DNA of 64,000 bases from Microbacterium sp. ET2 (GTDB lineage Bacteria; Actinomycetota; Actinomycetes; Actinomycetales; Microbacteriaceae). The first letter of the stretch is position 1; the number at the start of each line of letters is the position of its first letter. The notes under the pieces are model-generated. The model was not told the DNA's origin and searched no databases. It saw only the letters and a list, made by a program, of their open reading frames with translations. This document shows, in pieces, positions 27,068 to 36,283 of the stretch. Both the position numbers and the translations under genes were made by a program. The stretch lies in NCBI RefSeq assembly GCF_030347395.1, contig NZ_CP128170.1, positions 3,348,001 to 3,412,000 of the forward strand, read 5' to 3'.

Positions 27068-27426
27068 TCGCCCTCTCCGCGCCGTGGCGGCGGGGCGGAC
27101 TCCTGGATGCGCAGGACCCGCTCGGGTGGGGCGGGTGCGGGTTCCGCGTCGACCGGGGCCGCGATCTCGCGCTCCGGGTTCTCCGAGCGTGCCACGCGGT
27201 CGGTCGCGCCGACGTTGGCGAACACCACGGCCACGTAGGGGAGGAAGACCGCGCCGAGGGCGAACACCCACGTGTACCAGCCGTACGGGGTGATGAGCAC
27301 CATCAGCACGAAACACAGGACGCGCACGCCCATCATCGCCAGATAGCGCGCTGATCGCGCGCCGGAATCGTCACGAGGTGCACGGGGCAGCGACGTGGCG
27401 GACGGAGGCCTCGACGAGCGGTTCAC
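27064..27426 (-). CDS. DUF3099 membrane protein
   Basis: A protein of about 120 residues with two close hydrophobic helices (MMGVRVLCFVLMVLITPYGW and FALGAVFLPYVAVVFANVG) and a Pro/Glu-rich tail, matching DUF3099. The GTG at 27426 gives NRSSRPPSATSLPRAP, the usual lead for this family. A second GTG at 27480 is possible, and neither has a strong ribosome site. It overlaps the 72-residue gene by 4 bases. Role unknown. Confidence 0.8.
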   Translation of the reverse strand: MNRSSRPPSATSLPRAPRDDSGARSARYLAMMGVRVLCFVLMVLITPYGWYTWVFALGAVFLPYVAVVFANVGATDRVARSENPEREIAAPVDAEPAPAPPERVLRIQESAPPPRRGEGE

Positions 27427-27529
27427 GATGGGACCAGGGTACGCCGCGTGGAGGGAGGCGGCTCCGGCCTGGATCAACACTTTCTCGATCGCAAGAGATC
27501 TCTGCGGCGGCGACGCGCGACCTGGGGGC

Positions 27530-28054
27530 TCAGGAGAGCGTGCCGGTGGTGGCGCTGCCGATGATCAGCGGCAGGAAGGAGAGGAAGAACAGCACGAGCA
27601 GGAGGATGAATCCGAGGCCGACGTACCCGACGATGGTGCCGGCGAGCGCGAGACCGCGGCCCTGCTCGCCGGTGCGCTTGATCTGGGAGAGGCCCATGTG
27701 GCCCGTGATCACGCCGACGAGGGATCCGATGAAGGGGAGGACGACGAACGAAGCGATGGACGAGATGAGGGAGACGATCGCCAGGACATTCGTCTTGGGT
27801 GCGGCGTACGCGCCGTAGGGCGCGGCGCCGTACGGCGAGGAGGCACCGTAGGGCGCGGCCGAACCGTAGGGCGCGGTCGATCCGTAGGGTGCCTGGCCGG
27901 GGTAGGCACCCGGCGTCGGCTGCTGACCGTAGGCCGCTGACTGCCCAGGGGCAGGCGGCTGCGCCGGGGCCGGCGAGCCCTCGGGCGTCCCCGGATACGG
28001 CGGAACGGAAGGGGTGGCCGGATCGGTGCCCTGCGGGTTGTCGGGAGTGCTCAC
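27530..28054 (-). CDS. DUF4190 domain membrane protein with Pro/Tyr/Gly repeats
   Basis: A 174-residue protein. The first 85 residues are low-complexity and rich in Pro, Tyr, Gly and Ala, with repeated APYG units. The rest is a DUF4190 domain with two hydrophobic helices (VLAIVSLISSIASFVVLPF and LALAGTIVGYVGLGFILLL) joined by GHMGLSQIKRTGEQGRG. Such proteins sit in the membrane with a disordered tail. Function unknown. It is separated from the DUF3099 gene by 103 bases that hold a 10-bp palindrome, AGAGATCTCT (27494-27503). Confidence 0.85.
   Translation of the reverse strand: MSTPDNPQGTDPATPSVPPYPGTPEGSPAPAQPPAPGQSAAYGQQPTPGAYPGQAPYGSTAPYGSAAPYGASSPYGAAPYGAYAAPKTNVLAIVSLISSIASFVVLPFIGSLVGVITGHMGLSQIKRTGEQGRGLALAGTIVGYVGLGFILLLVLFFLSFLPLIIGSATTGTLS
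27846..27899. repeat. three 18-bp repeats inside the DUF4190 gene
   Basis: Units of 18 bases starting CCGTAGGG at 27846, 27864 and 27882 encode the repeated Ala-Pro-Tyr-Gly segment. Less regular copies extend to about 27812. Copy number may vary between strains. Confidence 0.7.
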
Positions 28055-28120
28055 GGTGCGCCCTTTCTCGTCTTGCTCCAGCGTTCCAGGCCGTCGTCCC
28101 GGGTGTCAAACCGGTCTGGC

Positions 28121-28126
28121 TAGGCT
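28121..28126 (+). promoter_or_regulatory. -10-like box before fabG
   Basis: TAGGCT is followed after 6 bases (GAGGGG) by the fabG ATG. The spacer could act as a ribosome site if transcription starts further upstream, or the mRNA may be leaderless. Confidence 0.5.
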
Positions 28127-28132
28127 GAGGGG

Positions 28133-28844
<712 letters not shown>

Positions 28845-28869
28845 CCCGTCGGGTCGCCGCCGAGACGGA

Positions 28870-29592
28870 TCACCGTCCGAGCGCGTCCGCGATCGCGCGG
28901 GCGACGGTATCGGGCTTGGAGAACTGCGGCCAGTGGCCGCCCGCCTCACCGGGGGCACGGAGTGAGACGGCGCGGAGGGGGCCGTGCGCTGCGAGGCCCG
29001 CGGCCCAGGCGGGTGGATCCTGACGGATCGCCTCGATCTGCTCGGGCGGGACGGTGTTGGTGAGGATCGTCGCCGGGATCTCACGGCGTCGGTCGTCGGT
29101 GAGGGAGACGGGGTCGGTGGGGACGTTCCGGGGCACGACGCCGATGTGTCTCATGGCTCGGTCCCGCATATCGGGATCGAGGTCGTCGACGTCATCGTCG
29201 TCGAAGAAGTCCCATCCCGGGAAGGGCACGGTGTCGCCGTCGACGGGGAACTCGGAGATCATGCCGCCATCGGGCGGCGGGAAGGTGTCGAGGAACACCA
29301 GGTGCGCCACCTTCGTCGGCCGGAGATCGGCGGCGCCATAGATCACATTGCCGCCTCCGCTGTGCCCGACCAGCGCGACGGGGGTCTCCCGTCGGTCGAT
29401 CTCGGCGACGACGGCATCGATCCACTCGCCGATGCCGATCTCGGCCATCGCAGGGTCGGGGGGCGTGTCACCACGCCGGACCCCCGGCATGGTCAGGGGA
29501 ACGGGTTCGAGCCCGGTGTCCCGGAGCCCGGGCACCACCTCATCCCACGACGACGCGGTCAGCCAGAGTCCGGGAACAAGGAGGACGTCCAT
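28870..29592 (-). CDS. alpha/beta hydrolase (EstC-like)
   Basis: A 240-residue single-domain alpha/beta hydrolase. The nucleophile motif is GHSGGG, and the oxyanion region is VPGLWLTASSW. The C-terminal His is in GGHWPQFSKP, a pattern seen in salicylate-esterase-like proteins. The ATG at 29592 is preferred, with TACGGT ending 7 bases upstream; the frame opens from a GTG at 29622. Substrate unknown. It faces fabG and ends 25 bases from it. Confidence 0.88.
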   Translation of the reverse strand: MDVLLVPGLWLTASSWDEVVPGLRDTGLEPVPLTMPGVRRGDTPPDPAMAEIGIGEWIDAVVAEIDRRETPVALVGHSGGGNVIYGAADLRPTKVAHLVFLDTFPPPDGGMISEFPVDGDTVPFPGWDFFDDDDVDDLDPDMRDRAMRHIGVVPRNVPTDPVSLTDDRRREIPATILTNTVPPEQIEAIRQDPPAWAAGLAAHGPLRAVSLRAPGEAGGHWPQFSKPDTVARAIADALGR

Positions 29593-29599
29593 GGCCGCC

Positions 29600-29605
29600 A
29601 CCGTA
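29600..29605 (-). promoter_or_regulatory. -10-like box before the hydrolase gene
   Basis: TACGGT on the minus strand ends 7 bases before the ATG at 29592, in the spacing seen for other likely leaderless genes here. Confidence 0.35.
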
Positions 29606-29626
29606 CTCCCCCCGTCCGACACCGCC

Positions 29627-30265
29627 CTAGGGAAGCAGGGGGATGACCTCGCGGAGATCGACCGGACCGATCACGAGGTCGGCCCGTTCCCGGACGAGCG
29701 GCTTGGCATTGAACGCCAGGCCGAGACCGGCGACCGACATCATCGTGAGGTCGTTCGCACCGTCGCCGATGGCGAGGGTCCCCGCGCGGGGAACCCCATG
29801 GTCGCCGGCCCACGCCGTCAGGGTGTCTGCTTTCCCCGCGGCGTCGATGATGGGACCTGAGATCCGCCCCGTCAGTGCGTCGTGTGAGACGCCGAGTCGG
29901 TTGGCCCGCCACAGATCGACACCGAGAGACGGCGCGATGTGGTCGAGGATCTCGTGGAAGCCGCCGGAGACGACGCCCACGACTCCGCCGCGTTCGTGCA
30001 CCGCGGCGATCAGCTCCGCCGCGCCCGGGGTCGGCTCGACCCGCGCGCGCACGCGGTGCAGGGCCGCCACGGGGACTCCGGCGAGCGTCTCCACCCGCGC
30101 ACGCAGGCTCGTGGCGAAATCCACCTCGCCGCGCATCGCCGCCTCCGTGGCGGCGGCGACCTCCGCTCCGCGGCCGGCCTCATCTGCGATGAGCTCGATC
30201 ACCTCGTTGCGGATCAGGGTCGAATCGGCGTCGAGGACGACGAGGAATCGCGCGGGCTCGCTCAC
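29627..30265 (-). CDS. serB: phosphoserine phosphatase
   Basis: HAD-family enzyme for the last step of serine synthesis. The 212-residue product has motif I LDADSTL (phospho-acceptor Asp), motif II VSGGF, and motifs III and IV around KADTL and [12 protein letters not shown]. The GTG at 30265 follows TACGGT-GGAGAG, and gives [15 protein letters not shown]. Because of a frameshift in glgC, the frame runs on without a stop from glgC into serB. That long fusion is almost certainly an artefact. Confidence 0.92.
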   Translation of the reverse strand: MSEPARFLVVLDADSTLIRNEVIELIADEAGRGAEVAAATEAAMRGEVDFATSLRARVETLAGVPVAALHRVRARVEPTPGAAELIAAVHERGGVVGVVSGGFHEILDHIAPSLGVDLWRANRLGVSHDALTGRISGPIIDAAGKADTLTAWAGDHGVPRAGTLAIGDGANDLTMMSVAGLGLAFNAKPLVRERADLVIGPVDLREVIPLLP

Positions 30266-30271
30266 CTCTCC

Positions 30272-30277
30272 ACCGTA
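30272..30277 (-). promoter_or_regulatory. -10-like box before serB
   Basis: TACGGT on the minus strand, then 6 bases (GGAGAG), then the serB GTG. GGAGAG could serve as a ribosome site, so leaderless start is possible but not the only reading. Confidence 0.4.
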
Positions 30278-30293
30278 GCGGCGGGGCGAGGGG

Positions 30294-31537
30294 TCACCGA
30301 TCGACGAAGACGCCCTTGCCGACCACGGTGATCCCGCTGTCGGTGACGGTGAACCCGCGGGCGAGGTCGCGTTCGCGGTCGACTCCACCGTGGCGCCGTC
30401 TGCCATGACGACGTTCTTGTCGAGGATGGCGCGATGGATCCTCGCACCGGCACCCACCTGAACGTGGTCGAACAGCACGGCATCGGTGATCGTCGAGCCG
30501 CCCGCGGCGAGTGTCCACGGCCCGACGACGCTCCGCTCCAGATGCGTACCGGAGAGGACGGAACCGAGCGAGACGATCGAATCGATCGAGTTGCCGATCC
30601 GGCCCACCGAGTCTCGGACGAACTTCGCCGGCGGCGAGTTGACGGCCTGCGAGTGGATCGGCCACTGCATGTTGTAGAGGTTGTAGATGGGCAGGGTGGA
30701 GATGAGATCCTGGTGGGCCTCGAAGAACGAGTCGATCGTGCCGACGTCGCGCCAGTACGACCGGTCGCGATCGGTCGACCCGGGAACGTCGTTGCGGACC
30801 ATGTCGTAGACGCCCGCCTCGCCGCGACCGACGAAATAGGGGACGATGTCCCCGCCCATGTCGTGGTTGGAGGTCGGGATCTCGCCGTCGGCCTCGACCG
30901 CCTCGATCAGCGCGTCGGCGTCGAAGATGTAGTTGCCCATGGACGCGAGCACCTGATCGGGCGCGTCGGCCAGGCCCTCGGGCTGCTGCGGTTTCTCGAG
31001 GAAGTCGCGGATGCGGCTCGGGTCGTCGGGATCGACGTCGATGACTCCGAACTGGTCGGCCAGGGAGATCGGCTGGCGGATGCCTGCCACCGTCGCCCGG
31101 GCGCCCGAGTCGATGTGCGCGGCGAGCATCTGTCGGAAGTCCATGCGGTACACGTGGTCGGCGCCGATCACGATGACGATGTCGGGCTGCTCGTCGTTGA
31201 TGAGGTTCAGGCTCTGCAGGATCGCGTCCGCCGACCCCGAGAACCATCGCTTGCCGAGCCGCTGCTGAGCGGGAACGGAGGCGACGTAGGAGTCCAGCAG
31301 GGCCGACATGCGCCAGGTCTGGGAGACATGACGGTCGAGGCTATGGGACTTGTACTGCGTGAGGACGACGATCTGCCGGAGCCCGGAGTTGATGAGGTTC
31401 GATATCGCGAAGTCGATGAGCCGGTACTGACCGCCGAACGGCACGGCGGGCTTGGCGCGGTCGGCGGTCAGGGGCATGAGTCGCTTCCCCTCGCCGCCGG
31501 CGAGGATGATTCCGAAGACCTTCGGCGCTGCAGGCAT
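30294..31537 (-). pseudogene. glgC: glucose-1-phosphate adenylyltransferase, broken by a -1 frameshift
   Basis: Makes ADP-glucose for glycogen synthesis. The N-terminal [22 protein letters not shown] and the sugar-binding regions are intact, followed by the left-handed beta-helix domain. After [12 protein letters not shown] the frame is lost. The correct end ([17 protein letters not shown] to GKGVFVDR) is in another frame and stops at 30294. Adding one base to the coding-strand GTGGAGTCGAC near 30385-30395 restores a 414-residue protein, the normal length. As printed, the frame reads through into serB. Confidence 0.9.
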
Positions 31538-31543
31538 GGCACC

Positions 31544-31549
31544 ACCCTA
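31544..31549 (-). promoter_or_regulatory. -10-like box for leaderless glgC
   Basis: TAGGGT on the minus strand, 6-base spacer GGTGCC, then the ATG at 31537. It faces the glgA box in the 77-base divergent region. Confidence 0.5.
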
Positions 31550-31601
31550 GGCCCGGTTTCGCGCTGGAACCCAGCGACTGTCCAGAGATGCCCGCGTGTA
31601 C

Positions 31602-31607
31602 TAGGTT
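31602..31607 (+). promoter_or_regulatory. -10-like box for leaderless glgA
   Basis: TAGGTT ends 7 bases before the glgA ATG at 31615, which has no ribosome site. Confidence 0.5.
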
Positions 31608-31614
31608 TCGAGCC

Positions 31615-32820
31615 ATGCGCGTCGACATGATCACCAAGGAATACCCGCCGGAGATCTACGGAGGCGCCGGGGTGCACGTGACCGAACTGGTCCGGGCGCT
31701 GCGAGACGGAGGCTCCGGATCCCCGGTGGATGTGCGCGTGCGCGCGTTCGGGGCGGAGCGCGAAGAGCCGGACACGACCTCGTATCGCGTGCCCGCGGAG
31801 CTCACCGCCGCCAACGCCGCCGTGCAGACCCTCGGCACCGACCTCGAGATCGTGACGGATGTCGCCGGTGCCGACGTCGTGCACAGTCACACCTGGTACG
31901 CCAACTTCGCCGGCCACCTCTCCTCGCTCCTGCACGGCATCCCGCACGTGCTCACCGCTCACAGCCTCGAGCCGCTTCGACCGTGGAAGGCCGAACAGCT
32001 GGGCGGGGGATACGCGGTGTCGAGCTGGGTGGAGAGGGTGGCCTACGAGCACGCCGCGGCGATCGTGGCGGTGAGCGAGGGGATGCGCGCGGACATCCTG
32101 CGCAGCTACCCCGCCGTCGACCCGGGAAAGGTGCGGGTGATCTACAACGGAATCGACACCGACTCCTGGCACCCGGTCACCGACGATCCGCTCCTGGCCC
32201 GGCTGGGCGTCGACCCGGCGCGGCCCTCGGTCGTCTTCGTCGGCCGCATCACCCGTCAGAAGGGCCTGCCGTATCTTCTGCGCGCTGCCGCCCAGCTGCC
32301 GCCGGAGGTGCAGCTCGTGCTGTGCGCCGGAGCTCCGGACACCCCGCAGATCATGGCCGAGGTGAAGGAGCTCGTCCGAGGCCTCCAGCAGACGCGCGAT
32401 GGCGTGGTGTGGCTGGACCGCCTCCTCTCGCGCCACGAGCTGTGCACGGTGCTCACCGCCGCGACCGCCTTCGTCTGCCCCTCGGTGTACGAGCCCCTCG
32501 GGATCGTCAACCTCGAGGCGATGGCGTGCGGCGCCGCGGTCGTCGGCACCGCCACCGGCGGCATCCCCGAGGTCGTCGTCGACGGGGTCACCGGCCGGCT
32601 CGTCCCCATCGAGCAGATGGATGACGGCACGGGGACGCCCCTGGACCCCGACCGATTCGTCGACGACCTCGCCGCCGCCCTCACCGAGGCCGTCAGCGAC
32701 CCCACTCGCGCCCGTGCGTGGGGGGAAGCGGGGCGCCATCGGGCGATCTCCGACTTCAGCTGGCAGAGCATCGCCGCCCAGACGGCGGCTCTGTACCGCG
32801 AGGTCGCCGCGGCGCCGTGA
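31615..32820 (+). CDS. glgA: glycogen synthase (actinobacterial type)
   Basis: Glycosyltransferase that extends glycogen or makes maltose-1-phosphate from ADP-glucose. The 401-residue product starts MRVDMITKEYPPEIYGGAG (glycine-rich nucleotide-sugar loop), has VVFVGRITRQKGLPYL in the C-terminal half, and the E-x7-E motif in CPSVYEPLGIVNLEAMACG. The shorter upstream extension to 31588 has no support. It is divergent from glgC, a common actinobacterial arrangement for the glycogen pathway. Confidence 0.94.
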   Translation: MRVDMITKEYPPEIYGGAGVHVTELVRALRDGGSGSPVDVRVRAFGAEREEPDTTSYRVPAELTAANAAVQTLGTDLEIVTDVAGADVVHSHTWYANFAGHLSSLLHGIPHVLTAHSLEPLRPWKAEQLGGGYAVSSWVERVAYEHAAAIVAVSEGMRADILRSYPAVDPGKVRVIYNGIDTDSWHPVTDDPLLARLGVDPARPSVVFVGRITRQKGLPYLLRAAAQLPPEVQLVLCAGAPDTPQIMAEVKELVRGLQQTRDGVVWLDRLLSRHELCTVLTAATAFVCPSVYEPLGIVNLEAMACGAAVVGTATGGIPEVVVDGVTGRLVPIEQMDDGTGTPLDPDRFVDDLAAALTEAVSDPTRARAWGEAGRHRAISDFSWQSIAAQTAALYREVAAAP

Positions 32821-32838
32821 CCGTCGGTGCCCGGCCGA

Positions 32839-32844
32839 TAGGCT
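32839..32844 (+). promoter_or_regulatory. -10-like box for a leaderless ABC ATPase gene
   Basis: TAGGCT, 6-base spacer GGGGTC, then ATG at 32851. It gives the ATPase its own start, separate from glgA. Confidence 0.5.
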
Positions 32845-32850
32845 GGGGTC

Positions 32851-33636
32851 ATGCCGCAGGTGCTGGAGTTCTCCGACGTCGTCGTCCGCAGGAACGCCCG
32901 TGACATCGTCGATCACCTCGACTGGGAGGTCAGCGATGATCAGCGGTGGGTGGTGCTCGGCCCGAACGGCGCGGGGAAGACAACGATCCTGCAGCTCGCG
33001 GACACCCTGATCCATCCGACCTCCGGCGCGGTCACGATCCTCGGTGAGCGCCTGGGTCGGACGGATGTCTTCGAGCTGCGTCCGCGCATCGGCTTCGCAT
33101 CGAGCGCCATGGCGCGGCGGATTCCCGCCGAGGAGACCGTCCTCGACGTCGTCCTGACCGCGGCGTTCTCGGTGGTCGGACGCTGGCGCGAGGACTACGA
33201 GGACATCGACGAGCGCCGAGCGCTGCGGGTCCTTGCCGAGTGGCGTCTGGATGAGCTGGCCGATCGCACGTTCGGCACGCTGTCGGACGGCGAGCAGAAG
33301 CGTGTGCAGATCGCGCGCTCCATCATGACCGACCCCGAGCTGCTGCTCCTGGACGAGCCGACCGCCAGCTTGGATCTGGGTGCGCGGGAGGAGCTGCTGA
33401 CGTTGCTGGGCGGTTACGCACAGGCACCGACCACGCCGGCGATGGTGATGGTCACGCATCACGTGGAGGAGATCCCCGTCGGCTTCACCCATGTGCTCCT
33501 CCTCCGGGAGGGGCGCGCCGTGGCCGCCGGGCCGCTCGCCGAGGCGCTGACCGGGGAGTCGCTGACGGAGACCTTCGGAGTACCGATCACCCTCCGCGAA
33601 GAGGACGGGCGCTTCACCGCTCGCGCTGCGGGGTGA
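32851..33636 (+). CDS. ABC transporter ATP-binding protein without adjacent permease
   Basis: A 261-residue single ATPase domain with Walker A GPNGAGKTT, a less common signature LSDGEQKR and Walker B LLLLDEP, then the H-loop THHVEE. No permease gene is adjacent, and the C-terminus has no membrane segment. Proteins of this kind resemble the ModF/YlmA group. The partner and cargo are unknown. Confidence 0.88.
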   Translation: MPQVLEFSDVVVRRNARDIVDHLDWEVSDDQRWVVLGPNGAGKTTILQLADTLIHPTSGAVTILGERLGRTDVFELRPRIGFASSAMARRIPAEETVLDVVLTAAFSVVGRWREDYEDIDERRALRVLAEWRLDELADRTFGTLSDGEQKRVQIARSIMTDPELLLLDEPTASLDLGAREELLTLLGGYAQAPTTPAMVMVTHHVEEIPVGFTHVLLLREGRAVAAGPLAEALTGESLTETFGVPITLREEDGRFTARAAG

Positions 33637-33693
33637 CGGCCTCGCGGGCCGTGTCCGGCGGAGCCCGGTTCGGCGGTCCGGGCCGGCGCCTGG

Positions 33694-33699
33694 TAGACT
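33694..33699 (+). promoter_or_regulatory. -10 box candidate for rpmE2
   Basis: TAGACT, preceded by TGG as in an extended -10, lies 54 bases before the rpmE2 ATG. No good -35 is visible. No Zur-like palindrome was found in the region. Confidence 0.4.
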
Positions 33700-33753
33700 C
33701 GTCCGCTGGTGCTCTCGCACAACAGACTTTCCGTCGCTCCCGCAAGGATTCCC

Positions 33754-34005
33754 ATGAAGACTGACATCCACCCCGACTACCGCGCGGTCGTGTTCCGCGA
33801 CCTCGGCTCGGGCGAGACCTTCCTCACCCGTTCGACCGTCACCAGCGACAAGACGATCGAGCTCGATGGTGTCGAGTACCCCGTCATCGACGTCGAGATC
33901 TCGTCGGCCTCGCACCCGTTCTACACGGGCAAGCAGCGCATCCTCGACTCGGCCGGCCGCGTCGAGAAGTTCAACCAGCGCTTCAAGAACTTCGGCGGCC
34001 GCTGA
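33754..34005 (+). CDS. rpmE2: 50S ribosomal protein L31 type B
   Basis: An 83-residue ribosomal protein ([20 protein letters not shown]...HPFYTGKQR...FNQRFKNFG). The paired cysteines that bind zinc in type A L31 are absent, so this is the zinc-free type B form. In many bacteria it replaces the zinc form when zinc is scarce. An upstream in-frame extension to 33709 is not used. A strong terminator follows at 34011. Confidence 0.97.
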   Translation: MKTDIHPDYRAVVFRDLGSGETFLTRSTVTSDKTIELDGVEYPVIDVEISSASHPFYTGKQRILDSAGRVEKFNQRFKNFGGR

Positions 34006-34010
34006 GCCAC

Positions 34011-34050
34011 CGCGCAGAAGCCCCCGACCACGGTCGGGGGCTTCTGCGCG
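34011..34050. terminator. bidirectional terminator between rpmE2 and the exonuclease gene
   Basis: CGCGCAGAAGCCCCCGACC (34011-34029) and its exact complement (34032-34050) make a 19-bp stem with a very short loop. It lies 5 bases past the rpmE2 stop and abuts the stop of the convergent exonuclease gene, so it can end both transcripts. Confidence 0.88.
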
Positions 34051-34806
34051 TCACCGCACCGGCCACGTGCCTTCGACCGGCTCGCCCGGATCGATGCGAC
34101 CGATCCTCACGAAGTACTCGGTGAGGCTGGCAGCCTGATCGCGTGCCCAGGCGATCTGCTCGACGTGGATCCCCCGAGCGGTCGACGGGAGCAGGCCCCG
34201 ATAGCGACGGGCGAGCGCCTGCGCCACGCGTCCTGCCGCCCGCGCGTCCGCAGCCGCTTCATGCGCCTCGTCGAGCCGGACGGCGTAGTGCTCGGCAACC
34301 CTCGTGAGCGTTCGCTTCCCCCGCCGGTAGCGGTCGTAGTGCCGGTCGATGACGAGTGGATCGAAGACCGGATGCGGGTGCTCCAGCGGCACGACGTCGT
34401 GACGCAGAGCTTCGTGACGCAGCAACGTGAAGTCGTAGGCGGCGTTGTAGGCCACCACCGGGATGCCCGCGTCGAGGATGCCGCGGAGACACCCGACGAC
34501 CTCGGCGACGACCTCCGCCGCGGGCCGGCCCGTGGCACGCGCCTGGGCCGTCGAGATCCCGTGCACGGCCGTTGCCGCCGCGGGGATCTCCACGCCTGGG
34601 TCAGCCCGCCAGGATCGGCCGCACACCGCCGCCCCCGTGGCATCCAGCAAGCCGACGTGAGCGGTGACCACCCTGTCGGAGCGCACGTCGATCCCCGTCG
34701 TCTCGAGGTCGAACACGCCCACGACGCGCAGCCACGGCGGGGGATCGTCGCGGAGGGGGGCCGGAGTCGATCCAGCGGGTTCGGGGGCGGGGCGAGGGAT
34801 GGTCAT
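34051..34806 (-). CDS. 3'-5' exonuclease (DnaQ/epsilon-like)
   Basis: A 251-residue DEDDh-type exonuclease. The motifs are FDLETTGID (ExoI), VAYNAAYDFTLL (ExoII) and HEAAADARAAG (ExoIII with catalytic His). This set is typical of the polymerase III epsilon group and stand-alone repair nucleases. The stop coincides with the edge of a strong terminator. A TACGGT box ends 8 bases before the ATG at 34806. Confidence 0.92.
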   Translation of the reverse strand: MTIPRPAPEPAGSTPAPLRDDPPPWLRVVGVFDLETTGIDVRSDRVVTAHVGLLDATGAAVCGRSWRADPGVEIPAAATAVHGISTAQARATGRPAAEVVAEVVGCLRGILDAGIPVVAYNAAYDFTLLRHEALRHDVVPLEHPHPVFDPLVIDRHYDRYRRGKRTLTRVAEHYAVRLDEAHEAAADARAAGRVAQALARRYRGLLPSTARGIHVEQIAWARDQAASLTEYFVRIGRIDPGEPVEGTWPVR

Positions 34807-34848
34807 GGCTCCGCACCGTACGCGCCGGTCCCGACATGGACCGCCGGT

Positions 34849-34854
34849 TAGACT
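34849..34854 (+). promoter_or_regulatory. -10-like box for a leaderless hydrolase gene
   Basis: TAGACT followed after 5 bases (CGAAC) by GTG 34860. This supports the GTG rather than the ATG at 34836, which lies upstream of the box. Confidence 0.5.
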
Positions 34855-34859
34855 CGAAC

Positions 34860-35759
34860 GTGTCGATTCCGCACCCCGAGGTCCCCGCCCCGCGCGCCCT
34901 GACGCCCGAGGGAGACCGGGTGGAGATCCTCGGTGGTCAGACCGCCTACTGGACGTACGGGCCCGCGGACGCCGAGGCCACGGTGCTCGCGGTGCACGGA
35001 TTCCGCGGTGACCACCACGGTCTGACCGCGATCATCGGGCTCCTTCCCGACGTGCGCGTGATCGTGCCGGACCTCCCCGGTTTCGGCGACTCGACCCCGC
35101 TTCCCGGGCGCCGTCACGACATCGACGCCTACCGTGCCTGGCTCACGAAGGTGCACGCGGCGCTCGCCCCGGAGGCGGTGATCCTGGGGCACTCGTTCGG
35201 CTCGATCGTGGCGGCGGCGGCGGTGGCGGGGGGCCTGCCGACACCCCGGCTCATCCTCATCAACCCCATCGGCGCGCCGGCGCTGGAGGGTCCCCGCGGC
35301 GTCCTCACGCGTCTCGCGGTCTTCTATTACCGGATGGGTGCCCGCCTGCCGCGGCGGGCAGGGGAGTGGGTGCTGCGGCAGCGCGCGATCGTCCGCGGGA
35401 TGAGCGTGGCGATGGCCAAGACGCGCCGGCGCGATCTGCGCCGCTACATCCACGACCAGCATGATCGGTACTTCTCGCGCTTCGCCGACCGCGACGTGCT
35501 CCGCGAGGCGTTCGAAACGTCCGTCCGCAACGATGTGCGGGTCTTCGCGCCCGAGATCGCCCAGCCGACGCTCCTCATCGTCGCCGAGCGCGACGACATC
35601 ACCCCTCTGGGCGCGCAGCGGCGGCTCACGACGCTCTTCCCTCAGGCCGAGCTGGTCGAGATCCCCGAGGTGGGGCACCTGATCCATTACGAAACGCCGG
35701 GGCCCGCGGCCGCGGCCATCACTCGCTTTCTCGCGCCTTCCGCTGCCGGTACGCGATGA
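34860..35759 (+). CDS. alpha/beta hydrolase
   Basis: A 299-residue alpha/beta-fold hydrolase with HGFRGDHHG (oxyanion loop), the nucleophile elbow GHSFGS, an acidic residue in VAERDDITPLG and the His in EVGHLIHYETP. The GTG at 34860 is chosen because a -10-like box lies just before it; the in-frame ATG 34836 would sit upstream of that box. The last 41 bases overlap the end of the CGNR gene on the other strand. Substrate unknown. Confidence 0.88.
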   Translation: MSIPHPEVPAPRALTPEGDRVEILGGQTAYWTYGPADAEATVLAVHGFRGDHHGLTAIIGLLPDVRVIVPDLPGFGDSTPLPGRRHDIDAYRAWLTKVHAALAPEAVILGHSFGSIVAAAAVAGGLPTPRLILINPIGAPALEGPRGVLTRLAVFYYRMGARLPRRAGEWVLRQRAIVRGMSVAMAKTRRRDLRRYIHDQHDRYFSRFADRDVLREAFETSVRNDVRVFAPEIAQPTLLIVAERDDITPLGAQRRLTTLFPQAELVEIPEVGHLIHYETPGPAAAAITRFLAPSAAGTR

Positions 35760-36282
35760 CGTTCATCCGGTTCCCGCAGTTGCCGGTGTCGCAGTAGAGC
35801 TTGGACTTGTTCTTGGAGAAGTCGACGTAGACGCCGTCGCAGTCATCTGCGGCGCACCGTCGCACGCGGTCGTACTCGTCGGCGCGGATGACGTCCACGA
35901 AGGCCATCGCGGCTTCGACCAGCACCCGCGTCGCCAGGGGGGCATCGTCCGACGTGGCATGGATATGCCAGTCCATCCCGTCGTGCTTCATCAGGCGGGG
36001 GAGAGCGTGTCCGCGTCGCAGCATCTCGTTGACGAGGGGCACCGCCCCATCCCGGTCGACGTCCCAGAGGCCCTGCAGTGGCCGGCGCACCGCGCGCAAC
36101 GCCGAGAGCTCGGCGTCATCGCGACGGATCACGCCGGTGTAGGGGTTGATCCGAAGATACTCGTCGAACTGCTCACGGCTCGTGAGGGTGTCCGCGGCGT
36201 CGGCGCCGCCCACACCGGGCAGGGTGTTGACGAGGTACGCGGCGGCGCGCAGATTGCTCTCGGTGTCATGGATGAAAACCAC
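35719..36282 (-). CDS. CGNR zinc-finger / ABATE-domain transcription regulator
   Basis: A 187-residue protein with an N-terminal ABATE domain and a C-terminal CGNR zinc finger (CAADDC...YCDTGNCGNRMNVIAYRQR), a class predicted to bind DNA. The frame opens at ATG 36297, but GTG 36282 has AGGAG 5 bases upstream and is preferred. It is divergent from an EamA exporter, with a 13-bp direct repeat in the region between. Its 3' end overlaps the hydrolase gene by 41 bases. Confidence 0.87.
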   Translation of the reverse strand: MVFIHDTESNLRAAAYLVNTLPGVGGADAADTLTSREQFDEYLRINPYTGVIRRDDAELSALRAVRRPLQGLWDVDRDGAVPLVNEMLRRGHALPRLMKHDGMDWHIHATSDDAPLATRVLVEAAMAFVDVIRADEYDRVRRCAADDCDGVYVDFSKNKSKLYCDTGNCGNRMNVIAYRQRKARESE

Positions 36283-36283
36283 G

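Noticed and set aside
27846..27899. CRISPR-like array
   Set aside because: Repeats are adjacent, without spacers, and are in frame inside a coding gene.
33640..33753. Zur-regulated promoter for rpmE2
   Set aside because: No AT-rich palindrome resembling a Zur box was found before the gene.
31468..33915. An 815-residue open frame opposite glgA, the ABC gene and rpmE2
   Set aside because: Long antisense frames are normal at this GC content; the sense genes are all conserved and the antisense product is His/Arg/Gly-rich without motifs.
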